Part shown: positions 32,095 through 41,167 of the stretch, piece by piece
How the letters are laid out: every line of letters starts with the position of its first letter
Numbering within the stretch: the first letter of the stretch is position 1
Origin: Vibrio pacinii DSM 19139
GTDB lineage: Bacteria; Pseudomonadota; Gammaproteobacteria; Enterobacterales; Vibrionaceae
Assembly: GCF_000711795.1 (NCBI RefSeq)
Contig: NZ_KL543977.1
Span: 180,934-244,933 of the forward strand
Direction: 5' to 3'
DNA length: 64,000 bases
Notes under the pieces: generated by a model
Databases searched by the model: none
The model's input: the letters and a program-made list of their open reading frames with translations, nothing else
What the model was told of the DNA's origin: nothing
Program-made: the position numbers and the translations under genes

Positions 32095-34102
32095 TCATCA
32101 TCCCTGCCAACTGAGACTGCATTTTACTGGTGGCATCTTGCATCGCCGTAAATTTGGCGTGAGTTCGATTTTCTAAGCTCTCCATGCGGCGATCCAGTGC
32201 CGCCTGATCATCTTGAAGTCGATAATTACGCTCAATCATGCTCCGTTCACGGTTACGGATCGAACCCGTTACCCCAGTAAGACCTTGGATTGCATCTTCA
32301 ACCTTTTTAGCAAAACCTTGGTTGCCCCCAAAAAAATCAGCTAACTTGTTGAAGTTATTGTTGAGCTGCTTATCGAGCATGTCATAGTTGATTTCTAAGT
32401 CGCCTTGTCGAGTTGTGGTGACTCCAAACTCAGTTAATGACTTTAAGTCTTCAGGTGCAGGCTCTACGCGAGAAGAAAATACCGATTTTAAGCGAGAATC
32501 TGCACTGCGAACAATGCTATCGCCCGAGAGCGGCCCCGCCATCCCTGTGGTTGGATCGACACTCGAGAGCTCTTTTGTCACTCGATAAAACTGATTATAG
32601 GCTGCAACGAACTGTTCGATGTCTTCTCGCACACCCTGACGGTCATATTCGATATCAATTTCTGATGGGGCTTTACCCGGCTGAGAACGGCCTTTGAGGG
32701 TCAAGTCGACGCCATCAATAGCATCTTCAATAATATTATTGCTACTCGATAACTGGGCGACCCCATCGAGCAGCACTTTGGCATCTTGTGCTGACTGAAC
32801 TTCGGTCATACCATGATAGGTATCAAACGACAGTTGAGCAGCATCGAGATCGCGCTGAGCTTGATCGATGCGCTCTAAATATTCACGTTCTTTTTGCGGT
32901 AATTTAGCCCGCTCCATTTGCTTGGCCTGTTCAGGCGTAAGCTCACCCGCTTCAACTCGCTGAGCCAAACGCGCTTTTTCGTCCGCGACTTGCTGTTCAA
33001 GGTTGGCTTTTGCAGCCTCCAACTTAGCTTGGGCTTCTTTAGGTGTTACGTAAGAATCGGTCAGCGTTCCCGAAGCGGTATTGCTCCAGCCAGGCACATC
33101 AGATGATTTTTCCAAAGCTTTGTTATCGAGCTCAGGGTCTGGTTCCCAGTATGAGTCGAGTAAGGTCCCCGACGCCGTCTCACTCCAACCCGGAATACGT
33201 TCTTCAGGCTTGAGGTATTTATTGGCTTGTATTCCCGCATTAGCGGCTGCCGCTGTCGCTGCATTAGACAGTTCATTACCAGGCGTCGCCTCTTTAACGG
33301 CGTTAGGATCGGCATTAATCGCCGCCTGTTTTGAGGTTTCGGCAATCTCTTGATCGACAACTTTTGCCGCATCGATGATTGTTTGCGCGATTTTATCGGC
33401 AACTTTCTTTTCTGCCGGGTTTAGCGGAGAAATCAACTCTTGAGCGGCCGCACGGGCGCGTTCGAGATCTTTCACTCGTTGCTCAAGGGTTTTGTATTCG
33501 AGTTTTTTGAGCGAGTCGCCTGGCTGCGCCTCGACGCGCATCGAGATATCGTTGTCTCCTCCAGATACATTGGAAGCAACGATCAAACGCGGACCCTCGA
33601 CGTCGTTAATAACGGCGGCGCGAACTCCCGGATTGGATTTACTGTTGTTGATACCTCGAACGATATCAACCAGTTTCGAGTCTTGCTGCAAGTTGATGGA
33701 AAAGTTTTTATCACCCAGCGAAATCTGCAGCTTGCCCGGGCCAAATTTTGCGTCTTGCGGAAGAACATCCGACGCAATTTTGTGGCTTTGGGCAAGCTGC
33801 AACACATCGATAGCATATCGACCAGCGATAGCTTCAGTGGTTGCCGTCGCGGATACAACCGTTTCATCCGTAGAATCCACGGTTCTTGCGGCGAATGCTT
33901 TCTCTTGACGAAAGCTCGCCATCAAGTTTTTCATCGTATCCAGCGACTCTCTGAGTCGACCATAGGCACTGATACTAGAATCAATCTCGGCCCGCTCATT
34001 CTCAATGCGTTGCTGTTTAGGAACACGCTCCGCATCAACAATTTTGCTGACCATAGAATTGATATCCATGCCAGAATTCATGCCTATAGGCCCAAAACTC
34101 AT
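32084..34102 (-). CDS. fliD: flagellar filament cap protein FliD
   Basis: FliD caps the filament and folds incoming flagellin. The 672-residue protein has the N-terminal family segment (about 8-110, SMVSKIVDAERVPKQQRIE) and the C-terminal FliD domain (about 430-670, RDDIEQFVAAYNQFY-like). Between them lies an insertion rich in Ala/Lys/Glu helices. The insertion carries a duplicated block, PGW-S-x-TASGTL-x-DSY, roughly 33 residues apart. At 672 residues it is larger than the E. coli protein (about 470). It lies 19 bases after flaG. Confidence 0.94.
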   Translation of the reverse strand: MSFGPIGMNSGMDINSMVSKIVDAERVPKQQRIENERAEIDSSISAYGRLRESLDTMKNLMASFRQEKAFAARTVDSTDETVVSATATTEAIAGRYAIDVLQLAQSHKIASDVLPQDAKFGPGKLQISLGDKNFSINLQQDSKLVDIVRGINNSKSNPGVRAAVINDVEGPRLIVASNVSGGDNDISMRVEAQPGDSLKKLEYKTLEQRVKDLERARAAAQELISPLNPAEKKVADKIAQTIIDAAKVVDQEIAETSKQAAINADPNAVKEATPGNELSNAATAAAANAGIQANKYLKPEERIPGWSETASGTLLDSYWEPDPELDNKALEKSSDVPGWSNTASGTLTDSYVTPKEAQAKLEAAKANLEQQVADEKARLAQRVEAGELTPEQAKQMERAKLPQKEREYLERIDQAQRDLDAAQLSFDTYHGMTEVQSAQDAKVLLDGVAQLSSSNNIIEDAIDGVDLTLKGRSQPGKAPSEIDIEYDRQGVREDIEQFVAAYNQFYRVTKELSSVDPTTGMAGPLSGDSIVRSADSRLKSVFSSRVEPAPEDLKSLTEFGVTTTRQGDLEINYDMLDKQLNNNFNKLADFFGGNQGFAKKVEDAIQGLTGVTGSIRNRERSMIERNYRLQDDQAALDRRMESLENRTHAKFTAMQDATSKMQSQLAGMMNAL

Positions 34103-34121
34103 CTAACTACTCCAAGTACGA

Positions 34122-34550
34122 TTACACCATTTGGTTTACAAGACCAGACGAATAGCGAGCGGTTTGCTCCCTTAAACGCCGTAAAATCTCCAACATTTCC
34201 TCATCGGGTATCTGACGAATTATATCGCCAGTATCCGCTTCGTATATCGTCACAACATCTCTGCCCGATTCTTCGTCAACACGAAATGACAAGCCTTTAT
34301 TGATCGACGAGATGAAATCATTCATCTGTTGAACAATCCTTTCACGCTCAGCTCGATTTAGCTTTTCACGCTCTTGCGAGGCTTCTATCGCTTTTTCTAT
34401 CGACTGACTCGTTTTCTCACTTATCTCAGCGGTAGAGACTTGCTCCTTGGGTGAGGAAACTTGCTGTACACCATCGTACTTTGAAGCAAGTTTAGTGCCA
34501 CTTTCTGAGCCATAAGGCTGGATGTTCGATGTGTAGGATGGTATTTCCAT
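34122..34550 (-). CDS. flaG: flagellar protein FlaG
   Basis: The 142-residue protein has a variable, polar first half and the conserved FlaG C-terminal domain (FISSINKGLSFRVDEESG, then IRQIPDEEMLEILRRL). FlaG proteins affect filament length; the mechanism is not settled. It sits between flaB and fliD. The 71 bases separating it from flaB show no recognisable promoter or terminator, so it may be transcribed partly by read-through from flaB. Confidence 0.92.
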   Translation of the reverse strand: MEIPSYTSNIQPYGSESGTKLASKYDGVQQVSSPKEQVSTAEISEKTSQSIEKAIEASQEREKLNRAERERIVQQMNDFISSINKGLSFRVDEESGRDVVTIYEADTGDIIRQIPDEEMLEILRRLREQTARYSSGLVNQMV

Positions 34551-34621
34551 AACGATCTCCCTTCCACCTTAGCAGGTCACAACATAACGTTGTACCAATA
34601 AGCTCCAATCGAACCTATCGA

Positions 34622-35755
34622 TTAACCTAATAAGCTAAGAGCTGCCGACGGAGACTGCTTAGCTTGCGCTAGGACAGAGGTACTCGCTTGCTGAAGAATC
34701 TGCGACTTAGTCATCGCCGTCGTTTCTTTGGCATAGTCCGTATCAACAATCCGGCTACGGGACGCATTAACATTTTCGTTAATGTTGTCTAGGTTACTGA
34801 TTGCATGGCCAAAACGGTTTTGGAAAGCACCCAGTTCTGCGCGCTGACTATCCACCGATTTCAGCGCACCATCAATGACAGAGACTGCCAACTGAGAGCC
34901 CGCAACCGAAGTAACGTCGACATCCGCCACGGTTCTGTCTTGCGCAGCGCCGAAACCGATTTCACCACCTAATCCACCACCAATAGTGACGTCTGTTGCA
35001 ACCTTGTTTGTAGATGCAAACAGTTGCAATTTACCTTCCTCACCCACAGACGCTTTCACGTCCTCACTTTGACCGTTAATGTAAGTGGCAAGTTGCTCCA
35101 TATCATCGCCAGCTTTAGCGTTGATCGTTAGCTCCTTAGCATCACCATTAACATCAGTATAGTTGAGAGTTAAGTCGGTTGTCCCTTCTGATACCACCCA
35201 ATCAGCCGCTTTACTTTCTTGAGCAACATACGCTTTACCACCCATATCCATGGTGTCAGAACGCATACTTCCCATTGAAAGCTGAACCGCTTCACCCGAA
35301 CTGGCACCAATTTGGAAAGATTGGCTGCCGAAGGTACCGTTAAGTAGTTTGTTACCACCAAACGATGTGGTTTCAGCAATACGGTTGAGCTCGTCATTTA
35401 ACGCAGTCACTTCCTCTTGGATAGCAATACGTTCAGAACGAGAGTTAGAGCCGTTAGAAGATTGCAACGCCAAATCACGCATACGTTGCAGAATGTTGGT
35501 GGTCTCATTCATCGCACCCTCAGCGGTTTGAGCGATAGAAATACCATCATTGGCATTTTTTACCGCCATGTCTAAACCACGGCTTTGTGAGTTCAAGCGA
35601 TTTGAGATTTGAAGGCCAGCTGCGTCATCTCGGGCACTGTTGATCTTGTACCCCGAGGATAGACGCTCCATCGATTTCTGCATGCCATCAGTCGCACCGT
35701 TAAGGTAACGCTGAGCAGTCATCGCAGACACGTTTGTGTTTACGTTAATTGCCAT
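34622..35755 (-). CDS. flaB: flagellin (FlaB type)
   Basis: The 377-residue flagellin has the conserved N-terminal D0/D1 helices ([40 protein letters not shown]), a short variable middle and the C-terminal helices ending in ALSLLG. It is the first flagellin upstream of flaG and is closest to the V. cholerae FlaB type from memory ([19 protein letters not shown]). A sigma-28 promoter lies 81 bases upstream. There is no signal peptide, as expected for type III export. Confidence 0.9.
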   Translation of the reverse strand: MAINVNTNVSAMTAQRYLNGATDGMQKSMERLSSGYKINSARDDAAGLQISNRLNSQSRGLDMAVKNANDGISIAQTAEGAMNETTNILQRMRDLALQSSNGSNSRSERIAIQEEVTALNDELNRIAETTSFGGNKLLNGTFGSQSFQIGASSGEAVQLSMGSMRSDTMDMGGKAYVAQESKAADWVVSEGTTDLTLNYTDVNGDAKELTINAKAGDDMEQLATYINGQSEDVKASVGEEGKLQLFASTNKVATDVTIGGGLGGEIGFGAAQDRTVADVDVTSVAGSQLAVSVIDGALKSVDSQRAELGAFQNRFGHAISNLDNINENVNASRSRIVDTDYAKETTAMTKSQILQQASTSVLAQAKQSPSAALSLLG

Positions 35756-35835
35756 ATTTGATCTCCTTAGGCATTAGGGCGATGTGTATCAGCGTCTCTC
35801 ACCTCACTTCAACACATCTCATTTCTCTCAATCCT

Positions 35836-35862
35836 TTAACGGCCCTGTAGAAAATACCTTTA
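35836..35862 (-). promoter_or_regulatory. sigma-28 promoter of flaB
   Basis: Minus strand TAAA, a 15-base spacer, then GCCGTTAA, against the consensus TAAA-N15-GCCGATAA. The inferred start of transcription leaves a leader of roughly 75 bases before the flaB ATG. Confidence 0.85.
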
Positions 35863-35939
35863 GAAAAAAATAGTTCTTTTTTGCGCTTTTTTTGACTTGA
35901 TGGATATTTAGACAATAAGATCAATTAGTTAGCAGAAAC

Positions 35940-35969
35940 AAAAAAATCCAGCCGAAGCTGGATTTTTTT
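35940..35969 (-). terminator. intrinsic terminator of flaD
   Basis: The sequence aaaaatccagc-cgaa-gctggattttttt gives a perfect stem with a tetraloop and a T tail on the minus strand, 15 bases after the flaD stop. Confidence 0.9.
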
Positions 35970-35983
35970 CGATAGACGGTTAA

Positions 35984-37117
35984 TTAACCGAGTAGGCTGA
36001 GTGCCGAGTTTGGTGCCTGCTTCGCTTGAGCAAGAATTGAGCTTGAAGCTTGAGAAAGAATTTGCGTTTTGGTTAGCGCGGTTGTTTCTTTCGCGAAGTC
36101 GGTATCTTTGATACGGCTCTTCGAAGCGTTCACGTTCTCATTGATGTTGTCCAAGTTGCTGATAGCGTGGCTGAAGCGGTTTTGGAAAGCACCGAGTTCT
36201 GCACGGTGGCTATCTACATATTGTAGTGCTGCATCAACAATCGCTACCGATTCTTGCGCGCCACCAACCGACGTTACGTCAATCACATCAACGGTTACGG
36301 CTTTACCTTCACCCATGTTTAGCTCGCCCGCTAAGCCACCAGCAAAAGAAACGGCGCCGTCAACTTTGTTTGCACCAGCAAACACTTGTAGCTGACCATC
36401 TTCGTTTACAGACGCTTTAACCATGTCTGTTTGACCGTTGATGTATGTGGCAAGTTCTTCAATATCATCGCCTTGTTTTGCATTGATATTAATGGTTTGC
36501 TCTTGACCGCTTTTGTCAGTCAAAGTGATGGCAAGGTCGTTTGCACCTGTTGCAACTGTCCAGTTTTTATCTTTACCTTCTGTTGCTTGGTAGCTAGTAC
36601 CACCCATGCCAACGTTGTCTGAGCGCATGTCATTCAGGGTCAGCATTACTGCTTCACCGTTGTCGGCACCAATTTGCATAGACTTGGTTGTGAACGTACC
36701 GTTAAGTAGCTTGTTACCACCAAATGATGTGGTTTCGGCGATACGGTTAAGCTCATCATTTAGCGCTGTGACTTCTTCTTGAATCGCAACACGCTCAGAC
36801 TTAGAGTTTGAACCGTTTGCAGATTGTAGCGATAGGTCACGCATACGTTGAAGAATATTGGTTGTCTCATTCATCGCGCCTTCAGCAGTTTGCGCGATAG
36901 AGATACCGTCGTTCGCGTTACGTACTGCAACGTCAAGACCACGGCTTTGTACGTTTAAGCGGTTCGAAATTTGTAGACCCGCTGCATCGTCTTTTGCACT
37001 GTTGATCTTGAAGCCTGATGACAAACGCTCCATTGATGCTTGTTGAGCGTTGTTCGCACCGTTTAGGTAACGTTGTGCTGTCATTGCTGCTACGTTTGTA
37101 TTTACATTAACTGCCAT
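35984..37117 (-). CDS. flaD: flagellin (FlaD type)
   Basis: A second flagellin, 377 residues from the ATG at 37117 ([19 protein letters not shown]); the open frame runs 24 codons further upstream but flagellins start here. The terminal helices are nearly identical to those of the flaB product, while the middle third diverges. Residues such as [16 protein letters not shown] and the ending [19 protein letters not shown] match the FlaD type. A sigma-28 promoter lies upstream and a terminator follows. Confidence 0.9.
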   Translation of the reverse strand: MAVNVNTNVAAMTAQRYLNGANNAQQASMERLSSGFKINSAKDDAAGLQISNRLNVQSRGLDVAVRNANDGISIAQTAEGAMNETTNILQRMRDLSLQSANGSNSKSERVAIQEEVTALNDELNRIAETTSFGGNKLLNGTFTTKSMQIGADNGEAVMLTLNDMRSDNVGMGGTSYQATEGKDKNWTVATGANDLAITLTDKSGQEQTININAKQGDDIEELATYINGQTDMVKASVNEDGQLQVFAGANKVDGAVSFAGGLAGELNMGEGKAVTVDVIDVTSVGGAQESVAIVDAALQYVDSHRAELGAFQNRFSHAISNLDNINENVNASKSRIKDTDFAKETTALTKTQILSQASSSILAQAKQAPNSALSLLG

Positions 37118-37201
37118 GGTGATTTCTCCGTTTGATTTTCCGATATTTCCGGTTTCCGACGTCTCGGAAAACCAAAGTAGTTCTCTCAAAAGTTACATTT
37201 A

Positions 37202-37228
37202 TTAACGGCACGCTTTGCGAAACCTTGA
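37202..37228 (-). promoter_or_regulatory. sigma-28 promoter of flaD
   Basis: Minus strand TCAA (one mismatch to TAAA), a 15-base spacer and GCCGTTAA, the same -10 as at flaB. It lies 85 bases before the flaD ATG. Confidence 0.75.
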
Positions 37229-37363
37229 GTAATTTTTTGAGAATTTTTTAAAAAAAGTTCGTTTGGAAGAGAAAGCGTGACCAACAAGGAAAAACATTTA
37301 AAAAAGCGTATTTTTCGCTAAAGATTTATTTTTTCCTGTCGATACCATTCTCTTTTTTGAGAA

Positions 37364-38497
37364 TTACCCCAATAAGGTCAAAGCTAAGTTAGGTTGCTGC
37401 TTGGCCTGCGCAAGAATAGAAGTACTGACTTGCTGAAGAATTTGCTGCTTGACCATTTGCGTGGTCTCTTTGGCATAGTCGGTATCTTTAATCCGACTAT
37501 TCGATGCCGACAAATTCTCATTAACGTTCGACAAATTGTTGATCGCATGATTAAAGCGATTTTGCATCGCCCCCAGTTCTGCGCGATGACTATCAACATA
37601 CTTGAGCGCGGTATCAATAACCGACACCGCTCTCTGAGCCCCACCAACTTTAGAAATATCTAAGTTATCAACCGCTTCATAACCTGATAGGCTGAGATTC
37701 AGCTGGTTGGCAAGGTTGCCTGAAAACGAAATCGTGCCCGAAGTTTGCTCACCAGCCATGAACAGTTGCAGCTGTCCCTCTTCATTGACCGAAGCCGACA
37801 CTTTATCGGTTTGGCCATTGATGTAAGTCGCCAACTGTTCAATATCGTCGCCGATTTTGGCCGTGATATTGATGCTCTCTTGCTGCCCCTGAGCATTGGT
37901 GTATTGCATCACCAATTTATGACTGCCCTGCGTGACTTGCCAATTGCTGTCGGTCTTAGCCGCCGCAACATAACTGAATCCACCCATAGCTACACTGTCT
38001 GAACGCATGTTTTTCAGCGCCACTTGGACCGCTTCGCCAGAACTTGCCCCAATTTGAAAAGATGAGGAAGCAAATGAACCATTGAGCAATTTTCGACCAC
38101 CAAAAGAGGTGGTTTCAGCAATTCTGTTCAATTCATCATTTAAAGCTGTCATTTCTTCTTGTAGGGCATCACGTTCAGCACGACTATTTGAGCCGTTTGC
38201 CGATTGCAACGAGAGATCACGCATCCGTTGTAAGATATTTGTGCTCTCATGCATCGCGCCTTCAGCGGTCTGCATGATCGAAATACCATCGTTGGCATTT
38301 CTCATCGCAATATCTAGACCACTCATTTGCGACTCAAGCCGATTAGATATTTGTAACCCGGCAGCATCATCTTTGGCACTATTAATGCGATTCCCTGAAG
38401 AGAGTCTCTCCAGAGATTGGTTCAACAAATCGGTCGCATTGGTCAAGTGACGCTGCGCAGTCATTGCAGAAACATTAGTATTCACAGTAATGGCCAT
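37364..38497 (-). CDS. flaE: flagellin (FlaE type)
   Basis: The third flagellin, 377 residues. Terminal domains are conserved, but it departs most from its two neighbours: [23 protein letters not shown] at the N-terminus and [21 protein letters not shown] at the C-terminus. These changes match the FlaE type of V. cholerae. An AGGA Shine-Dalgarno and a sigma-28 element lie close upstream. No strong terminator follows it; only a short AGCG/CGCT hairpin with a T run is seen near 37312-37330. Confidence 0.88.
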   Translation of the reverse strand: MAITVNTNVSAMTAQRHLTNATDLLNQSLERLSSGNRINSAKDDAAGLQISNRLESQMSGLDIAMRNANDGISIMQTAEGAMHESTNILQRMRDLSLQSANGSNSRAERDALQEEMTALNDELNRIAETTSFGGRKLLNGSFASSSFQIGASSGEAVQVALKNMRSDSVAMGGFSYVAAAKTDSNWQVTQGSHKLVMQYTNAQGQQESINITAKIGDDIEQLATYINGQTDKVSASVNEEGQLQLFMAGEQTSGTISFSGNLANQLNLSLSGYEAVDNLDISKVGGAQRAVSVIDTALKYVDSHRAELGAMQNRFNHAINNLSNVNENLSASNSRIKDTDYAKETTQMVKQQILQQVSTSILAQAKQQPNLALTLLG

Positions 38498-38528
38498 AAC
38501 AAATGCTTTCCTCCATGGGGTACTCTCT

Positions 38529-38554
38529 GTATCGGCTCAAGCTGAATTTCTTTA
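38529..38554 (-). promoter_or_regulatory. sigma-28 promoter of flaE
   Basis: Minus strand TAAA, a 14-base spacer and GCCGATAC, one base from the consensus -10. The spacer is one base short. It starts only 32 bases from the flaE ATG and abuts the terminator of the peroxidase gene. Confidence 0.75.
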
Positions 38555-38564
38555 GTCGAAAAAC

Positions 38565-38590
38565 AAAAAAGCCGAGCGGTTAGGCTCGGC
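38565..38590 (-). terminator. intrinsic terminator of the DyP peroxidase gene
   Basis: Minus strand GCCGAGC/GCTCGGC stem, 6-nt loop and six T residues, 31 bases after the peroxidase stop and immediately upstream of the flaE promoter. Confidence 0.9.
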
Positions 38591-38620
38591 TGGCTATTTG
38601 TTCATTTACGACACGCGTGA

Positions 38621-39523
38621 TTAACTCACTTGCAAAGCGCGCAGCATCTCACTTGACGGCGCAAAGAAATACGCCCCCGTCACCGCTCGCGTAAAGCGCA
38701 ATAACTGATCGGTTTTACTGTCGGTGGCACCATACATACTCTCAAGCATGGTTTTAAAATTGTGCAGTCGATTGCAGTAAGCGATAAATAACAGACCGTG
38801 ATCACCTGATACGCTGCCATACGGTAAGCTGTGGCGAAGGATTTTCAGCCCCTTACCGTCTTGTTTAATGTCGACACGGCCCACGTGGGACGCAGCAGGC
38901 ACATCGTCTAATTCAACCGAATCCGGTTTGGTGCGGCCAATCACTTTTTCTTGCGCCGATACATTGAGTCGATTCCACGCTGGTAGGTTATGAATAAAGC
39001 GTTGCACCATGACATAGCTGCCACCAGCAAACTCACCTTCTGGAATGATCGCCACTTCTTCACGCTGCGCCGCTTTCGGGTTTTCCGTCCCATCGACAAA
39101 CTCGGTCATATCGCGAGAATCAAGATAACGATAGCCATATGTTTCATCTACAACCGTAACGTTGTCGCTGATGTGTTCAAACAGCTTACGCAGTAAATAG
39201 AAATGGAGGTCATGACGATTAGAGTGACAGTGAATTAACACATCAACTTCTGTACTTGGTGCCACGACGTCCCCTTCACCTAACGCTGGAAAATCAATCA
39301 ACTCATCTGGGATTGGTTGATTGAGCTGCTGCCAAAAGGTTTTACTGAACGCGAGTGATAACGTTAGTTGCGCGCCAGGTTGCTGGGCATTAAGATCTTC
39401 GACCAAGGTTGGCAATGCTTGCAATTGCTCTAGCACTGCTTGCGGATTTTGCTTGACCTTAAGTAAGGTATATTGAGCAAAGGGCCCCGATTCAGGAAGA
39501 ATGGCGCTTTGAGACTGTGACAT
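38621..39523 (-). CDS. DyP-type heme peroxidase (YfeX-like)
   Basis: The 300-residue protein belongs to the dye-decolourising peroxidases. It has the ferredoxin-like double fold, the distal FVDGTENP motif holding the catalytic Asp, a likely proximal heme His in ASHVGRVD and an Arg in KILRHSLPYG. No signal peptide is seen, so it is cytoplasmic. Members such as E. coli YfeX use hydrogen peroxide on porphyrinogens and dyes. The neighbouring upstream gene is the yfeZ-type membrane protein, as in E. coli. Confidence 0.92.
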   Translation of the reverse strand: MSQSQSAILPESGPFAQYTLLKVKQNPQAVLEQLQALPTLVEDLNAQQPGAQLTLSLAFSKTFWQQLNQPIPDELIDFPALGEGDVVAPSTEVDVLIHCHSNRHDLHFYLLRKLFEHISDNVTVVDETYGYRYLDSRDMTEFVDGTENPKAAQREEVAIIPEGEFAGGSYVMVQRFIHNLPAWNRLNVSAQEKVIGRTKPDSVELDDVPAASHVGRVDIKQDGKGLKILRHSLPYGSVSGDHGLLFIAYCNRLHNFKTMLESMYGATDSKTDQLLRFTRAVTGAYFFAPSSEMLRALQVS

Positions 39524-39606
39524 GATTACTCCTCACTATTATTATTTTTGGCTCAGTGTATTGGGTTTTACTTACCATGCATTGACACCGATCATCGCTA
39601 CTTTGA

Positions 39607-40065
39607 TCACTGTGTAGGGGGCGCAACAAAACTGTCTTTCACACTGCGGCTATTGGCAACATAAAGAATAAACCACAGTAAGAGCAACATCACGACGCCA
39701 TTAGTCCAACTGAATGCACCATGAAGCAAATAGACGTGATAGATAGATTGAGAGAGTTGCGCTAACGCGGTGACCAGTGTAATGGTTTTTCCCCACGCCA
39801 CTATGTGGTTTACCCAGTGCCTATCTGGGCTGCGCAGGCCGAAAAGCCACAACAGTAAAATACTGGGGACGCCCATCGCTAAACCGAGATATAGCATGGT
39901 ATGATCCGGATAGACTATCGCAAGAATCTTACTGCCACTCTCTCGACTGGCACCTGCCACGACAAAAACGACCCAAGCTTTGGCTAACAATAACCAACCT
40001 AACCAAAGTAGCTTTGGGGCTTTTAAAAAGCCATGTTTATCATATTGATCTATTGCGTAACGCAC
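39607..40065 (-). CDS. DUF2919 inner-membrane protein (YfeZ-like)
   Basis: The 152-residue protein has about four membrane helices and begins with the family stretch YDKHGFLKAPKLLWLGWLLLA. The start is a GTG at 40065 with a weak ribosome site; no later start would keep the conserved segment. It precedes the DyP peroxidase gene, the same pairing as yfeZ-yfeX in E. coli. Its function is unknown. Confidence 0.82.
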   Translation of the reverse strand: MRYAIDQYDKHGFLKAPKLLWLGWLLLAKAWVVFVVAGASRESGSKILAIVYPDHTMLYLGLAMGVPSILLLWLFGLRSPDRHWVNHIVAWGKTITLVTALAQLSQSIYHVYLLHGAFSWTNGVVMLLLLWFILYVANSRSVKDSFVAPPTQ

Positions 40066-40160
40066 TGAAATCTAACTACTGTCTATTATCAATCCATTAC
40101 TTTAACTCAATAAGCACAATTTTCTATCAGAATATTGTCATCTTGTCTGAGACTAGCAGG

Positions 40161-40625
40161 CTAAGTTAGCGGCTGATTGCGCTGACGAATCCGCCATACA
40201 GAAAAAGTAACAAAAACAACTAACAATATAATCGGAGCCAACCAGAGTAATGAGTTAGCCAAGCTAAACTCCGGCTTATAACGAACAAACTCGCCATAGC
40301 GTTGCGTCATGAAATCAATAACCGCTTGGTCACTCTGTCCTTGGTCAATCATTTGATAAACAATAAGCCGCAAGTCTTTGGCAATCGGCGAATTGGACTC
40401 AACTAAGTTTTGATTTTGACATTGTGGGCAGCGTAATGATTTCGCCAGTTCGATGGCTTGCTGCTGCTTCTGTGGTGACTGAAACTCAAATAACTCCACC
40501 TGCACCTGTTGTTCATTGGTAACAGCAACGAACAAAGTCTGCTCGGCAGCATTAAGCTGAGTCGCCATTAAACCAGCCACAAAAAAACTTAGAACTAGGG
40601 TCACCAACGATCTATTCGTTTTCAT
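40161..40625 (-). CDS. nrfF: cytochrome c nitrite reductase assembly protein NrfF (CcmH-like)
   Basis: NrfF is a membrane-anchored thioredox protein that presents the apocytochrome to the NrfE heme lyase. The 154-residue product has a signal peptide, the LRCPQCQNQNL motif (LRCxxC), a three-helix domain (MIDQGQSDQAVIDFMTQRYG) and a C-terminal membrane helix. It overlaps the thioredoxin-like gene upstream by 4 bases (ATGA) and is the last gene of the leftward nrf unit. Confidence 0.92.
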   Translation of the reverse strand: MKTNRSLVTLVLSFFVAGLMATQLNAAEQTLFVAVTNEQQVQVELFEFQSPQKQQQAIELAKSLRCPQCQNQNLVESNSPIAKDLRLIVYQMIDQGQSDQAVIDFMTQRYGEFVRYKPEFSLANSLLWLAPIILLVVFVTFSVWRIRQRNQPLT

Positions 40626-41167
40626 CCATTGGCTCCCTTAACGAAGTAAGCCGCAAAATGTTGTTGCCATACCCGCCCATCAAGTGCACCTAAGTGCTTA
40701 TAAATTATCTCACCAGCTTGGTTCACTAAGTAGGTTTCAGGGGTACCAACGACACCCAAATCGAGGGCTAGTTTTCCTTTTGGGTCAAATACAATATGTT
40801 GATATGGGCTGCCTAAGTTGGCGATATAGTTGAGAGCGGCAGAGCGTGTGTCGCGATAGTTAAGACCGATAATCGTCACCTGCTGCTCAGCCAGCAGGTT
40901 AAGATAAGCATGTTCTTGACGGCAAATACCACACCACGAGGCCCACACATTGACCAACTGATATTGCTGTGTAAACAATTCATCGCTTGACTGATGGCTA
41001 GCATTATCTGGTTCTAGCAGTTCAACTGAAGTGATGGGGAATTGGCGCACCACTAACTGTGATTGTGGCCCCATTTGTTGGGTCTTTAAGCTGACGACAA
41101 GGATTACGACAAAACAGAGTAAACCAATAACAAACAACGTAATTTTAAACTTGCTCGACTGTAACAT
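40622..41167 (-). CDS. DsbE/CcmG-family thiol-disulfide protein of the nrf locus
   Basis: The 181-residue protein has an N-terminal membrane anchor (about 8-27) and a periplasmic thioredoxin fold with the redox motif WCGICRQEH, GTPETYLV and a cis-Pro segment. It would reduce the CxxCH/CxxCK cysteines of apo-NrfA and NrfB before heme attachment. E. coli nrf lacks such a gene; it lies between nrfE and nrfF here. It overlaps nrfE by 23 bases. Confidence 0.88.
   Translation of the reverse strand: MLQSSKFKITLFVIGLLCFVVILVVSLKTQQMGPQSQLVVRQFPITSVELLEPDNASHQSSDELFTQQYQLVNVWASWCGICRQEHAYLNLLAEQQVTIIGLNYRDTRSAALNYIANLGSPYQHIVFDPKGKLALDLGVVGTPETYLVNQAGEIIYKHLGALDGRVWQQHFAAYFVKGANG

Noticed and set aside
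33440-34303. A 287-codon plus-strand open frame opposite fliD and flaG
   Set aside because: It crosses two conserved flagellar genes on the other strand, has no domain pattern and no ribosome site.
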